Notes: generated by a model not told the origin, from the sequence alone. A stretch of 64,000 nt of DNA from Streptomyces venezuelae (GCF_008642355.1 NZ_CP029193.1:3930001-3994000); one strand, 5' to 3'. Counted from the first letter of the stretch, positions 45,318 through 54,299 are shown. Made by a program: numbers and translations.

Positions 45318-45341
45318 CTTCACGTACGCCTGGATCTGCTC

Positions 45342-45533
45342 CTAGGACTGTGCCCTCGCCGCCCGCCGCACGCACCGCTCCGCGGCGAACACGTCCTCCA
45401 GGCGGTACATCGAGCGTCGCCCCTGCCTGCCCGCGGCCTTCAGGTGGCCGAGCTGGACCCACTTGCGGATGGTCGCGGGCGAGACATCGGCCTCGGTGGC
45501 GGCGAGGTCGCCCGAGATGAGAGGTGCGTTCAT
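45342..45533 (-). CDS. BldC/excisionase-like winged-helix protein
   Basis: A 63-residue protein starting MNAPLISGDLAATEADVSPA, with a MerR-type helix-turn-helix (TEADVSPATIRKWVQLGHLKA) and a wing RRSMYRLEDVFAAE. It resembles excisionases and BldC. Its start overlaps the stop of the 182-residue gene (ATGA). It may regulate the tail genes or be a relic excisionase. Confidence 0.8.
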   Translation of the reverse strand: MNAPLISGDLAATEADVSPATIRKWVQLGHLKAAGRQGRRSMYRLEDVFAAERCVRRAARAQS

Positions 45534-46078
45534 GCCGTGGCTCCCGTCTCCCCGTCGAGCACACCGTCGTCGAGTACGTGCCGGCAGGGCGGGTTCACGC
45601 ACATCGCGACCCCGCGTTCGGGAAAGGCGCGCAGCGACACCGAGTCGCAGGCCGGGCAGCGACCGGGCAGCCGCACCAGCTGTTCGGGGTCCCCGAGGGC
45701 GCGGGCGCACCGGTTGGCCATCCGGCGGGTCTCCTCCTCGACGTGGACGGCGAGGTCGGGCAGGTCCCTTTCCCGCACTACATCGAGGAGTTCGGCGAGG
45801 CGGCGCAGGCGGACCGGCACCGGGGCGGCGGAGATGCGGCGCAGGCCGAGCCGGTCGCGTACCGCCTCCTCCAGCTCGACCACCCCGTCGCCGATGTCGC
45901 GAAGGGCGTCGGAGACGTAGAGGCGTACGGGAGCGGTGGTGGACGCGGACGGACCACCGCCCCGCACCTCTCGGAACGTACGTCCGGTGCCGGGCGCCAG
46001 CTCCTCCAGGAGCAAGGGGTACCGGCGGCGCAGCGAGTCGATCCAGAGCGCGGCGCGGTCGACGGTGCTGCCGCTCAT
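45530..46078 (-). CDS. Unknown protein with C-terminal cysteine pairs
   Basis: This 182-residue protein starts at MSGSTVDRAALWIDSLRRRY and is translationally coupled to the WhiB gene (TGATG). The C-terminal part has CPAC...CVNPPC, a probable zinc ribbon (LPGRCPACDSVSLRAFPERGVAMCVNPPCRHVL). It may act with the WhiB protein in control of the element. Confidence 0.7.
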   Translation of the reverse strand: MSGSTVDRAALWIDSLRRRYPLLLEELAPGTGRTFREVRGGGPSASTTAPVRLYVSDALRDIGDGVVELEEAVRDRLGLRRISAAPVPVRLRRLAELLDVVRERDLPDLAVHVEEETRRMANRCARALGDPEQLVRLPGRCPACDSVSLRAFPERGVAMCVNPPCRHVLDDGVLDGETGATA

Positions 46079-46410
46079 CACGAGCTCCTCGGCTTCTCGG
46101 TGGACCTCGGCTTGCGCGGCTTGACCTCGCGTCCGTTGCGCCACAGGCGCCCCCCGCTGACCCCGTCGAACCACGTGTGCGACGGGTCGACGATGGCTTC
46201 GCACTCACGGCGAATGGGGCACTGATTGCAGGCGCGCAATACCGGCGCGGCTTCTGCAGGGGTGCGAGTGAAGACGTACTGCTGGGGGAGATCCACACAG
46301 GCGGCGTTTCTGCGCCAGTCGAGAGCCTCGTCCCGGTGGGGCCCGGAGACTCGTGTGTCAGTAAACGCGCTGTTCAGAGCAGGTGCGAGCAGATCTGTCC
46401 GATTGGGCAT
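46078..46410 (-). CDS. WhiB-family regulator of the tail element
   Basis: This 110-residue protein has the four WhiB cysteines, C38, C61, C64 and C70 (NAACVD and CNQCPIRREC), which hold a [4Fe-4S] cluster. The usual G[VI]WGG turn is changed to GVSGG, followed by a basic tail (RLWRNGREVKPRKPR). The start ATG at 46410 (MPNRTDLLAP) has GGAGGGG eight bases upstream; an ATG at 46416 is inside that site. A LexA-like box lies just upstream. Phage WhiB proteins of this kind occur in actinophages and can act as activators or repressors. It is the first gene of a three-gene regulator operon. Confidence 0.87.
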   Translation of the reverse strand: MPNRTDLLAPALNSAFTDTRVSGPHRDEALDWRRNAACVDLPQQYVFTRTPAEAAPVLRACNQCPIRRECEAIVDPSHTWFDGVSGGRLWRNGREVKPRKPRSTEKPRSS

Positions 46411-46431
46411 GCGCATCCCCTCCGCAGGTAT

Positions 46432-46447
46432 GCGAACATTAGTTCGA
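46432..46447 (-). promoter_or_regulatory. LexA (SOS) box upstream of the WhiB gene
   Basis: GCGAAC-ATTA-GTTCGA matches the actinobacterial SOS consensus TCGAAC(N4)GTTCGA at 11 of 12 fixed positions, and the inner CGAAC/GTTCG arms are perfect. It lies 21 bp before the WhiB start and covers a probable -10 (TAATGT). LexA would therefore block the promoter until DNA damage. Confidence 0.7.
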
Positions 46448-46692
46448 AGACGTCGATGCGTGATCAGAGTTCCACGCTACGTGCGCACGCGCAACTAAAA
46501 ACGGGAGGACGAGAGGTCGGAGGAGGAGATGCGGGTGGCCGGAAACAGATGCGGCGACGGCCCCGGACGCGCGGCGGATGCGCTCTCCCGCGCCCGCGTG
46601 CGCCGGATCTTCACAACAACGTGCGAGCGCGCACATATTTCGGTGCGCGCGCGATCGGTACGCTCACCCTGCGACGAGGGGAGAGCGACGAC

Positions 46693-47184
46693 ATGGTGTC
46701 CAGCCCGCGGGCCAGCGCCCGCAGCGACCAGGGGTACCGACCCGGCAGCGATCACGAACACGGCCGTGAGGGTGGCCGGAACCGAGCGGACGAACTGGAG
46801 GAGTTCGCCGAGTGGATCGAGGGCGTGATGCGCGAGCGCGGTTACGACATCGACAGTCCGCGCGGCGGCGGCAAGTCCAAACTGGCGGACGACGCGGGCG
46901 TGCACCGGGCCGCGGTCAGCCGACTGATCCAGCGGCAGAGCATGCCGGACCTGGAGACGATGCGGCGCCTCGCCGCCGTCCTCGGGGTCCCCCTGCGGGA
47001 CATGCTGATCCGCTCCGGCCGGCTGTCCGAGAACGATCTGCCGATCATGGCGGCGCGGGGCGGGGAGCCCGAGACCCCCCGACTGCTGAGCCCCGAGGAA
47101 GCGGCCCGGAGAATGGGGGTGCCCCCGGAACTGCAGGAGGTCTTCGTGAGAGTCACGAAGGCGTTCCTGCCGCAGGTCGAGTAG
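46693..47184 (+). CDS. XRE-type helix-turn-helix regulator
   Basis: This 163-residue protein contains a Cro/CI-type domain (KSKLADDAGVHRAAVSRLIQRQSMPDLETMRRLAAVLGVP) near residues 60-105. Its start ATG at 46693 has GAGGGGAGAG upstream. It is divergent from the WhiB operon across 282 bp and could be the phage-type repressor. Confidence 0.8.
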   Translation: MVSSPRASARSDQGYRPGSDHEHGREGGRNRADELEEFAEWIEGVMRERGYDIDSPRGGGKSKLADDAGVHRAAVSRLIQRQSMPDLETMRRLAAVLGVPLRDMLIRSGRLSENDLPIMAARGGEPETPRLLSPEEAARRMGVPPELQEVFVRVTKAFLPQVE

Positions 47185-47249
47185 ACGAACAGGTGGGGGC
47201 CGACTCACGGCCGACTTACGCAGCCCGGGGGCACAGAGGGAGTGCGAAC

Positions 47250-47741
47250 ATGCCGACTGACGAAGCGGAGGGGCCGTCCGGGGGCGCACGGCGTCGCGGT
47301 GCGGGACACCAGGGCGCCGAGAGCGGGACGAGGGCGTCCGAGGAGCTGGCCTACCTCGTCGGCGGGCTGCTGATCGAGCTCGGTTCGAAGATCCAGGAGG
47401 CCGGGATCGACGGCGTCCGGATACTCACCGAGGAGGAGGCGCAGCAGAGCCAGCTGCGCTGGTTCCAGGAGGGCTGGGCGGAACACGCCCGCGCCACGGA
47501 ACACGCGCGGACGGCCGACGACGGCCCGGGAGCCGGTTCGCCGGCCGGTCATGCCGGTCACGCGGACGAGGAGGCGCCGACCGCGGGATCGCTGCTCCGG
47601 TTCCCTTCGAGTGCGCCGCGAGGCACCCACCCGCTCCCGATCGTGGGCACGGACGAGGCCCGCGGAACGAGGGACCTGATGGCGCACCGGCCACGCAGGC
47701 GCCGGGAGGACGGACCCCACCGCACCGGCCCCGACGCATAG
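47250..47741 (+). CDS. Hypothetical protein (163 aa)
   Basis: A good site (AGAGGGAGTGCGAAC) precedes ATG 47250. One helical segment (SEELAYLVGGLLIELGSKIQEAGIDGVRILTEEEAQQSQL) could form a small domain; the rest is disordered, His/Ala/Gly/Arg-rich. No known function. It is the last gene before the right repeat. Confidence 0.65.
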   Translation: MPTDEAEGPSGGARRRGAGHQGAESGTRASEELAYLVGGLLIELGSKIQEAGIDGVRILTEEEAQQSQLRWFQEGWAEHARATEHARTADDGPGAGSPAGHAGHADEEAPTAGSLLRFPSSAPRGTHPLPIVGTDEARGTRDLMAHRPRRRREDGPHRTGPDA

Positions 47742-47742
47742 C

Positions 47743-47758
47743 ATCACGTATCCTCCGC
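47743..47758. other. Candidate attR
   Basis: ATCACGTATCCTCCGC repeats the 3' end of tRNA-Ser(GGA) (34451-34466) with one mismatch. It sits exactly between the last gene of the element and the next core gene. Confidence 0.55.
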
Positions 47759-47760
47759 TT

Positions 47761-47780
47761 TCGCCCGTCCGGACGGGCGA
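47761..47780. repeat. 20-bp perfect palindrome beside attR
   Basis: TCGCCCGTCCGGACGGGCGA reads the same on both strands and may be a terminator for the 163-residue gene or a structured boundary of the element. Three AGTACGC-type repeats follow. Confidence 0.7.
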
Positions 47781-47821
47781 GTACGCCAGTACGCGAGTAC
47801 GCGGAAGAGAATGGACAGCTG

Positions 47822-48610
47822 GTGTCGCGCATAACACGGTTCGTACTCCACGAGTGGCGGAGCGTCGTCGCGACCCCGTGCCGCAGGCTCCGGGAGCGTG
47901 GCCCCCTCGGCGTCTCGCTCGCCGTCTTCGCCTGCGTCGCCGTGATCGGCCTGCACGAGTTCCAGCAGACGGCCGCCGGAGCGGGCGTGGTGCGCGTGCT
48001 CAGCGAGGTTCGGGCCGACCAGCCGGTCTGGCTGACGCTGCTCCGCACGCCCGTCTCCCTCTTCGTGCCCGCGGTGGACCTGCCCGCGTGGGGCGGCCTG
48101 CCCCGCCTGTTCCTGGCGTTCGCCCTGGCCGAGCTGCTCTTCGGACGCGTACGGACGCTGGTGGTGGCGTACGCCGTCACACTCGCCGGAACGCTCGGGG
48201 CGCGGGTCATGATCGCCCTGGGCCCCGGCCGGCTCGGCGTCCCCGCGGAGGCCGCGCACACGGTCGACACCGGGGCGTCGGCGGCGATCGTCGGCCTCTT
48301 CGCCTACACGGCCGTGGCGGTGCGTTCGCCCCTGCTCTTCCTCGCCGCGGTCGTGCCGACGGTGACCGGGTCGATCGCCGAATTGAACCTGGCGGGCAGG
48401 GAACACTTGATCGCGGTGGCCGTGGCGATGGTCCTCGGCATCGTGTCGCGGGGCGACCGTTGTCAGTGGCCGCTGCCAGGATCGAGGGCCCCCGATCAGC
48501 ACGCCGCGCAGGACGGGAAGGCCGGAGATGACGGGGAAGCCGGACAGGGTGATTCTCGACGCCGACGACCCGCTGGCCATGGCCGTGACGGGCGCGATCC
48601 GCAGCGGTGA
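47822..48610 (+). CDS. Rhomboid-like membrane protein
   Basis: The 262-residue protein starts at GTG 47822. It has about six hydrophobic segments (GVSLAVFACVAVIGL, LFLAFALAELLFG, LVVAYAVTLAGTLGARVMIAL, AAIVGLFAYTAVAV, LLFLAAVVPTVTGSI). HTVDTGASAAIVGL recalls the serine region of rhomboid proteases, though catalytic residues are not certain. The C-terminal ~30 residues are charged and overlap the ankyrin gene by 83 bp, which is unusual. Confidence 0.7.
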   Translation: MSRITRFVLHEWRSVVATPCRRLRERGPLGVSLAVFACVAVIGLHEFQQTAAGAGVVRVLSEVRADQPVWLTLLRTPVSLFVPAVDLPAWGGLPRLFLAFALAELLFGRVRTLVVAYAVTLAGTLGARVMIALGPGRLGVPAEAAHTVDTGASAAIVGLFAYTAVAVRSPLLFLAAVVPTVTGSIAELNLAGREHLIAVAVAMVLGIVSRGDRCQWPLPGSRAPDQHAAQDGKAGDDGEAGQGDSRRRRPAGHGRDGRDPQR

Positions 48611-49343
48611 CGTCACGACGCTGCGCGACCTGCTCGACGCGCACGCCGGACTCGCCACCGCGGGCGTCGAGTCGCACGGCGAGGGGGCGGGCACGCGCAG
48701 CATGCTGCACCTCGCCACGGACTGGCCCGGCCACTTTCCGGCGGCCCCCGAGGTCATCTCGGCCCTGGTCGCGGCGGGCGCCGACCCCGACGCCCGGTTC
48801 GTCGGCGCCCACCGCGAAACGCCCCTGCACTGGGCCGCGAGCAACGACGACGTCGCGGCGGTGGACGCGCTGGTCGCGGCGGGCGCGGACATCGAGGCGG
48901 ACGGCGCGGTCATCGGGGGCGGCACGCCGCTCGCCGACGCACGGGGCTTCGGCCAGTGGCGGGCTGCCCACCGGCTCCTCGGCCTCGGAGCACGGACGAC
49001 CTTGCAGGACGCGGCGACGCTGGGCCTCCTCGACCGCGTCACGTCCTACGTCGAAGGCGCCCGCGTCCCGCAGAACGCCCACGCCGCCCCCGACATCGAA
49101 CAGCACGACATCACCCGGCACGACCTCACCAGCGCGTTCTGGGGCGCGTGCCGCGGCGGACACCTGGCGACGGCCCGCTACCTCCTCGAACGGGGCGCCG
49201 ACCCCGACTGGATCGGGTACGACGGCATGACACCCCTGGACATCGCGGTCGAGGCGGGAGCCGTCGACGTCGCGGAGTGGCTGCGGGGGACAGGGGCCAG
49301 GAGACGGCGGACGGGGACCGGCGAGACCCGGGGCCCGGCCTAG
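48528..49343 (+). CDS. Ankyrin-repeat protein
   Basis: This 271-residue protein has at least four ankyrin units (for example TPLHWAASNDDVAAVDALVAAGAD and SAFWGACRGGHLATARYLLERGADPDWIGYDGMTPLDIAVEAGA). Ankyrin repeats bind partner proteins; no enzyme domain is present. It overlaps the rhomboid gene start-wise and converges on the acetyltransferase gene with a 4-bp overlap. Confidence 0.85.
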   Translation: MTGKPDRVILDADDPLAMAVTGAIRSGDVTTLRDLLDAHAGLATAGVESHGEGAGTRSMLHLATDWPGHFPAAPEVISALVAAGADPDARFVGAHRETPLHWAASNDDVAAVDALVAAGADIEADGAVIGGGTPLADARGFGQWRAAHRLLGLGARTTLQDAATLGLLDRVTSYVEGARVPQNAHAAPDIEQHDITRHDLTSAFWGACRGGHLATARYLLERGADPDWIGYDGMTPLDIAVEAGAVDVAEWLRGTGARRRRTGTGETRGPA

Positions 49344-49933
49344 CCGGCCGCGGGAGCCGCGTAACAGTGCAGGACGACCCGCTGCCCCGGCTCCCACTCC
49401 CGCTCGACGACGCCCAGCGACCGCCACCCCATGCGTTCGTAGAGCGCGGTCGCCGACCGGTCGGAGGACACCACGTCGAGGACCGGATGCAGGCCGCGCC
49501 CCCGCGCCTCCCGCGCGGCCCTCCCCATCAGCAGGGCCCCGATCCCATGGCCGCGGGCGTCCGGCGCGACGTACAGGCGACTCAACACGGCCACCGCCTC
49601 CGTCTCCCCCGTCGACCCCGCCGCCCCCGTCGCCTCTGCCGCTTCCGACACCGCCTCGCGCCACAGCCCCGGCGCCTCGTCCCCCGGCCCCGGGCGGGCA
49701 AGACCGACGTGCCCGACGACCCGCCCGTCGAGCTCGGCCACCCACGCGCCGATCGCGTCGGTGCCTTCCAGCCAAGCCCGCGGCTCCGCGGGCCAGTTGA
49801 CCGGATACCCGTCGGCCTTGTGCACGGCCGCGAGCACACCGACGCAGGCCTCCAGATCACGCTGGCCGGAACGTTCCCGCAACCGGAGGACGGGGTGCCC
49901 GTCTGCCGCGTCGGCGGCACGGTCTCGTCTCAT
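49340..49933 (-). CDS. GNAT-family N-acetyltransferase
   Basis: The 197-residue protein carries the acetyl-CoA-binding motif (AVLSRLYVAPDARGHGIGALLMGRAAREA, Q/RxxGxG/A) and the C-terminal ALYERMGWRSLG. A Gly/Ala/Glu-rich insert lies between strands 3 and 4. The substrate is unknown. Confidence 0.85.
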   Translation of the reverse strand: MRRDRAADAADGHPVLRLRERSGQRDLEACVGVLAAVHKADGYPVNWPAEPRAWLEGTDAIGAWVAELDGRVVGHVGLARPGPGDEAPGLWREAVSEAAEATGAAGSTGETEAVAVLSRLYVAPDARGHGIGALLMGRAAREARGRGLHPVLDVVSSDRSATALYERMGWRSLGVVEREWEPGQRVVLHCYAAPAAG

Positions 49934-50029
49934 CGAAGCATCGAATCACAGCGGTCGGCCGCGTACGGGCCGCACGCCCAACTAGACAATTCGACAACAA
50001 CGGCATGGGAGGCCGGTGGCCGGAACCGG

Positions 50030-51631
50030 TCAGGCGAGCGCCACCAACTCCCGGTAGCCGGCGCTCCACATGTCCTCGTCCCCGTCCGGGAGCAGCAGCA
50101 CCCGGTCCGGGCGCAGGGCGTCGATCGCGCCCTCGTCGTGCGTGACCATCACGATGGCTCCGGGGTACGTCCCCACCGCGCCGAGCACCTCGTCCCTGGA
50201 CGCCGGGTCGAGGTTGTTGGTGGGCTCGTCGAGGAGCAGGACGTTCGCGCCGGAGTGGACGAGTCCGGCCAGCGCGAGCCGCGTCTTCTCCCCGCCCGAC
50301 AGGACCGACGCGGGCTTGTCCGCGTCGTCCCCGCCGAACAGGAAGGACCCCAGCACGCGCCGGACCTCGCCGTCGGTCAGCTGCGGGGCCACGCCCGCGA
50401 GGTTCTCCCGGACCGTCCGCGTACCGTCCAGCGTGTCGTGCTCCTGCGCGAAGTACCCGAGCCGCAGCCCGGTCCCCGCCACCACCCGCCCCGCGTCCGG
50501 GAGTTCACGCCCGGCGAGCAGCCGGAGCAGCGTCGTCTTCCCGGCACCGTTGAGGCCGAGGACGACGAGCCGGCTCCCCCGGTCGACGGCCAGGTTGACG
50601 CCGTGCAGCACCTGATGGGTCCCGTACGACTTGCTCAGCGACACCGCGCCGAGCGGCATCCGGCCGCACGGTGCGGGCTCGGGCAGCCGGATCCGCGCGA
50701 CCTTCTCACTCCGCCGCCCCGGCTCCGTCCCCGCGAGCATGCGATCGGCGCGCCGGTCCATGTTCTTCGCGGCGGTGGCGGTGGCGACGTGGGAGCGCAT
50801 CTTGTCGGCCTGTGCGCGCAGTGAGGCGGCCTTCCGTTCGGCGTTGGCGCGTTCGCGGGTACGGCGCCGCTCGTCGGCGGCGCGCTGGGCGCGGTAGGCG
50901 TGCCAGCCGGTGTTGTGGACGTCGATGGTGGCGCGCTGCGCGTCGACGTGCAGGACACGGTTGACGGTGTCGGCGAGGAGCCCGGTGTCGTGGCTGATCA
51001 GCACGACACCGCCCGGATATCCGGCCAGGTACGCGCGCAGCCAGGTCACCGAGTCGGCGTCCAGGTGGTTGGTCGGCTCGTCGAGGAGCACGGTGTCGTG
51101 GTGCGCGAACAGGATCCGCGCGAGCTCGACGCGGCGGCGTTGGCCGCCCGACAGTTCGCCGACGGGCCGGCCCATCACCCGCTCGGGCAGCCCGAGCCCG
51201 GCGGCGACCCGGGCGGCCTCGGCCTCCGCGGCGTATCCGCCGTACGCCTGGAAACGGTCGTCCGCGCGGGCGTAGGCGGCCATGGCCCGCTCCTGCGCCG
51301 CCGGTCCCACGGCGTCGGCCATGGCGGCCTCGGCGGTGCGCAGCGCCGCGACGGCCTCGTCCAGGCCACGCGCGGACAGGATGCGGTCGGTGACGGTGAC
51401 GGCGGGGTCGGCGGCGCGCGGGTCCTGGGCGAGATGCCCGACGGAGCCGGTACGGGTGACGGTGCCCTCCGCCGGGGCGGTCTGCCCCGCGAGGATCTTC
51501 ATCAGGGTGGTCTTGCCGGCGCCGTTGCGCCCGACGAGACCGACGCGGTCGCCGGGGGCGATGTGGAAGGAGACGTCGGACAGCAGGAGGCGGGCGCCGA
51601 CGCGCACGTCGACACCTCGAACGGTGATCAT
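50030..51631 (-). CDS. ABC-F family ATPase (ribosome-associated, resistance type)
   Basis: This 533-residue protein has two ATPase domains and no membrane segment. Walker A motifs are GRNGAGKTT and GLNGAGKTT, signatures LSGGQRRRVEL and LSGGEKTRLAL, and Walker B LLDEPTNHLD and LLDEPTNNLD. A basic linker rich in Arg, Ala and Lys (RRTRERANAERKAASLRAQ) joins them. ABC-F proteins bind the ribosomal E site and protect or rescue translation. The start ATG is at 51631, downstream of a leader ORF and hairpin, suggesting antibiotic-induced control. Confidence 0.87.
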   Translation of the reverse strand: MITVRGVDVRVGARLLLSDVSFHIAPGDRVGLVGRNGAGKTTLMKILAGQTAPAEGTVTRTGSVGHLAQDPRAADPAVTVTDRILSARGLDEAVAALRTAEAAMADAVGPAAQERAMAAYARADDRFQAYGGYAAEAEAARVAAGLGLPERVMGRPVGELSGGQRRRVELARILFAHHDTVLLDEPTNHLDADSVTWLRAYLAGYPGGVVLISHDTGLLADTVNRVLHVDAQRATIDVHNTGWHAYRAQRAADERRRTRERANAERKAASLRAQADKMRSHVATATAAKNMDRRADRMLAGTEPGRRSEKVARIRLPEPAPCGRMPLGAVSLSKSYGTHQVLHGVNLAVDRGSRLVVLGLNGAGKTTLLRLLAGRELPDAGRVVAGTGLRLGYFAQEHDTLDGTRTVRENLAGVAPQLTDGEVRRVLGSFLFGGDDADKPASVLSGGEKTRLALAGLVHSGANVLLLDEPTNNLDPASRDEVLGAVGTYPGAIVMVTHDEGAIDALRPDRVLLLPDGDEDMWSAGYRELVALA

Positions 51632-51656
51632 GGGATAACGCTCCGCACTAGCGAAT

Positions 51657-51687
51657 GGACACACGGGTGGCGTGGAGGCGTGTGTCC
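51657..51687 (-). promoter_or_regulatory. Attenuator-like hairpin upstream of ABC-F gene
   Basis: GGACACACG pairs perfectly with CGTGTGTCC across a 13-nt loop, three bases after the stop codon of a seven-codon leader ORF. It could sequester translation or transcription signals of the ABC-F gene. Confidence 0.6.
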
Positions 51688-51690
51688 TGG

Positions 51691-51714
51691 CTAGGAAATG
51701 CGGGGCGTAGACAT
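51691..51714 (-). CDS. Putative leader peptide MSTPRIS
   Basis: ATG at 51714 opens a seven-codon ORF ending in TAG, 59 bp before the ABC-F start. Such short leaders precede resistance ABC-F and erm genes, where ribosome stalling controls expression. The ribosome binding site is weak, so this is tentative. Confidence 0.5.
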   Translation of the reverse strand: MSTPRIS

Positions 51715-51746
51715 GGGGCGAGGCTAACGCGGACGGCGACGACGCC

Positions 51747-51760
51747 GCACTTTCTTTTAC
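51747..51760 (-). promoter_or_regulatory. AT-rich element upstream of ABC-F leader
   Basis: On the minus strand GTAAAAGAAAGTGC precedes a possible -10 (TTAGCC near 51725). An AT-rich run directly upstream of the -35 is the pattern of WhiB7-activated resistance promoters. It is the only such run for about 100 bp. Confidence 0.4.
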
Positions 51761-51890
51761 GGGGAGCGCCCCCGTCGTCGGTCCCGGGCCGTCCCACCCG
51801 CTTCCGCTGCGACCCCGGCCTCTTAGTCCATGAGGGCGGCATCCGGCGCCGACGCGATCGATGCGGGCCCCGCCCGGGGACATGCCCTAG

Positions 51891-52232
51891 ATGAGCGTCC
51901 CGCCCACCCCGTCACGCCGCCACACCCCGTGGCCCCGGGCGCTGCTCACCCTCCTCACCGTCCTCCTGGTCACCCTCGCCCCGGCGTGCACCCCGGCCAC
52001 CGCCGCACCGCCCCCCGCCGCCCTCTCCACGGAAACCGGCGGCAGCGAGATCCAGCACGACCTCACGGACGCCGCCCTACGCCTCCGCCTCCCCACCCGT
52101 CGTGCCACCCACATCCCCACCGCACGGCCCCGCACCCCTGCGCCACCCCGCCCCGCCGCACGTCCCGCACCCGCCCCGCCCCGTCTCCTCCCCCACGTAC
52201 CCACCCCCCGCTCGGTCGTCCTGCGCTGCTGA
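51891..52232 (+). CDS. Small exported or lipoprotein-like protein
   Basis: The 113-residue product has a basic N terminus and a hydrophobic segment (ALLTLLTVLLVTLAPAC), with a possible lipobox ending at C33. The rest is Pro/Ala/Arg-rich with no domain. The ribosome binding site is not strong. It is probably expressed with the small gene at 52289. Confidence 0.55.
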   Translation: MSVPPTPSRRHTPWPRALLTLLTVLLVTLAPACTPATAAPPPAALSTETGGSEIQHDLTDAALRLRLPTRRATHIPTARPRTPAPPRPAARPAPAPPRLLPHVPTPRSVVLRC

Positions 52233-52288
52233 GGGAGCCCGCCTCCGCCCCGGCCATCCCCACCACCGCAACGCAGAAGGACACCCCC

Positions 52289-52450
52289 ATGCCGATCGAC
52301 CCCCACGCGGCCCTGCAAGCCCTGCTCCGCGCCGAAGCGGTGCGCGCGACACCCCCCGAAGCGCCGCCCACCACCACGTCCGAGCACGACGCGGACGACC
52401 CCCAGCCCGGCCGGCCGGGTCAGCAGCCCACACCCGGCGAGAACACCTGA
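52289..52450 (+). CDS. Small protein (53 aa)
   Basis: ATG 52289 follows AGAAGGACACCCCC, a good site. The protein (MPIDPHAALQALLRAEAVRA, then a Pro/Thr/Gln/Asp-rich tail) has no known domain and no membrane segment. It is small and disordered, but its site argues for expression. Confidence 0.55.
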   Translation: MPIDPHAALQALLRAEAVRATPPEAPPTTTSEHDADDPQPGRPGQQPTPGENT

Positions 52451-52478
52451 CGCGGCGCCGTCCCCGGACGGCTCGGCG

Positions 52479-54179
<1,701 letters not shown>

Positions 54180-54299
54180 TTCGTCCCCTGTTCCCGGCTG
54201 AGGCGTTCCCGCTTTGACCCGATTTAGGGCGTCATTTCCCAGGCTCGCACTCCGTCTCCATGGCTGCGCCCGGAGAGCCTTGCCCGGTAGGCTTTCCGT

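Larger units (their letters stand above)
34451..47758. mobile_element. Tail-only phage-like element next to tRNA-Ser (tailocin-like)
   Basis: This ~13.3-kb block is bounded by a 16-bp repeat of the tRNA-Ser 3' end and encodes a full non-contractile tail assembly pathway, lysis genes and regulators, all but two genes on the minus strand. Capsid, portal, terminase, head-tail connector, protease, replication and integrase genes are not visible. It is therefore either a prophage reduced to its tail or an F-type tailocin-like system. The STAS gene at 34544 falls within the repeat boundaries and may be host or cargo. The repeats suggest integration, but no recombinase is present, so mobility is doubtful. 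Confidence 0.65.

Noticed and set aside
35331..47741. Contractile injection system (eCIS/R-type)
   Set aside because: No sheath, AAA+ ATPase, or spike/PAAR gene; the gene order and frameshifted chaperone fit a non-contractile tail.
34451..47758. Complete inducible prophage
   Set aside because: No integrase, terminase, portal, capsid or replication gene is present, so it cannot be a self-sufficient phage.
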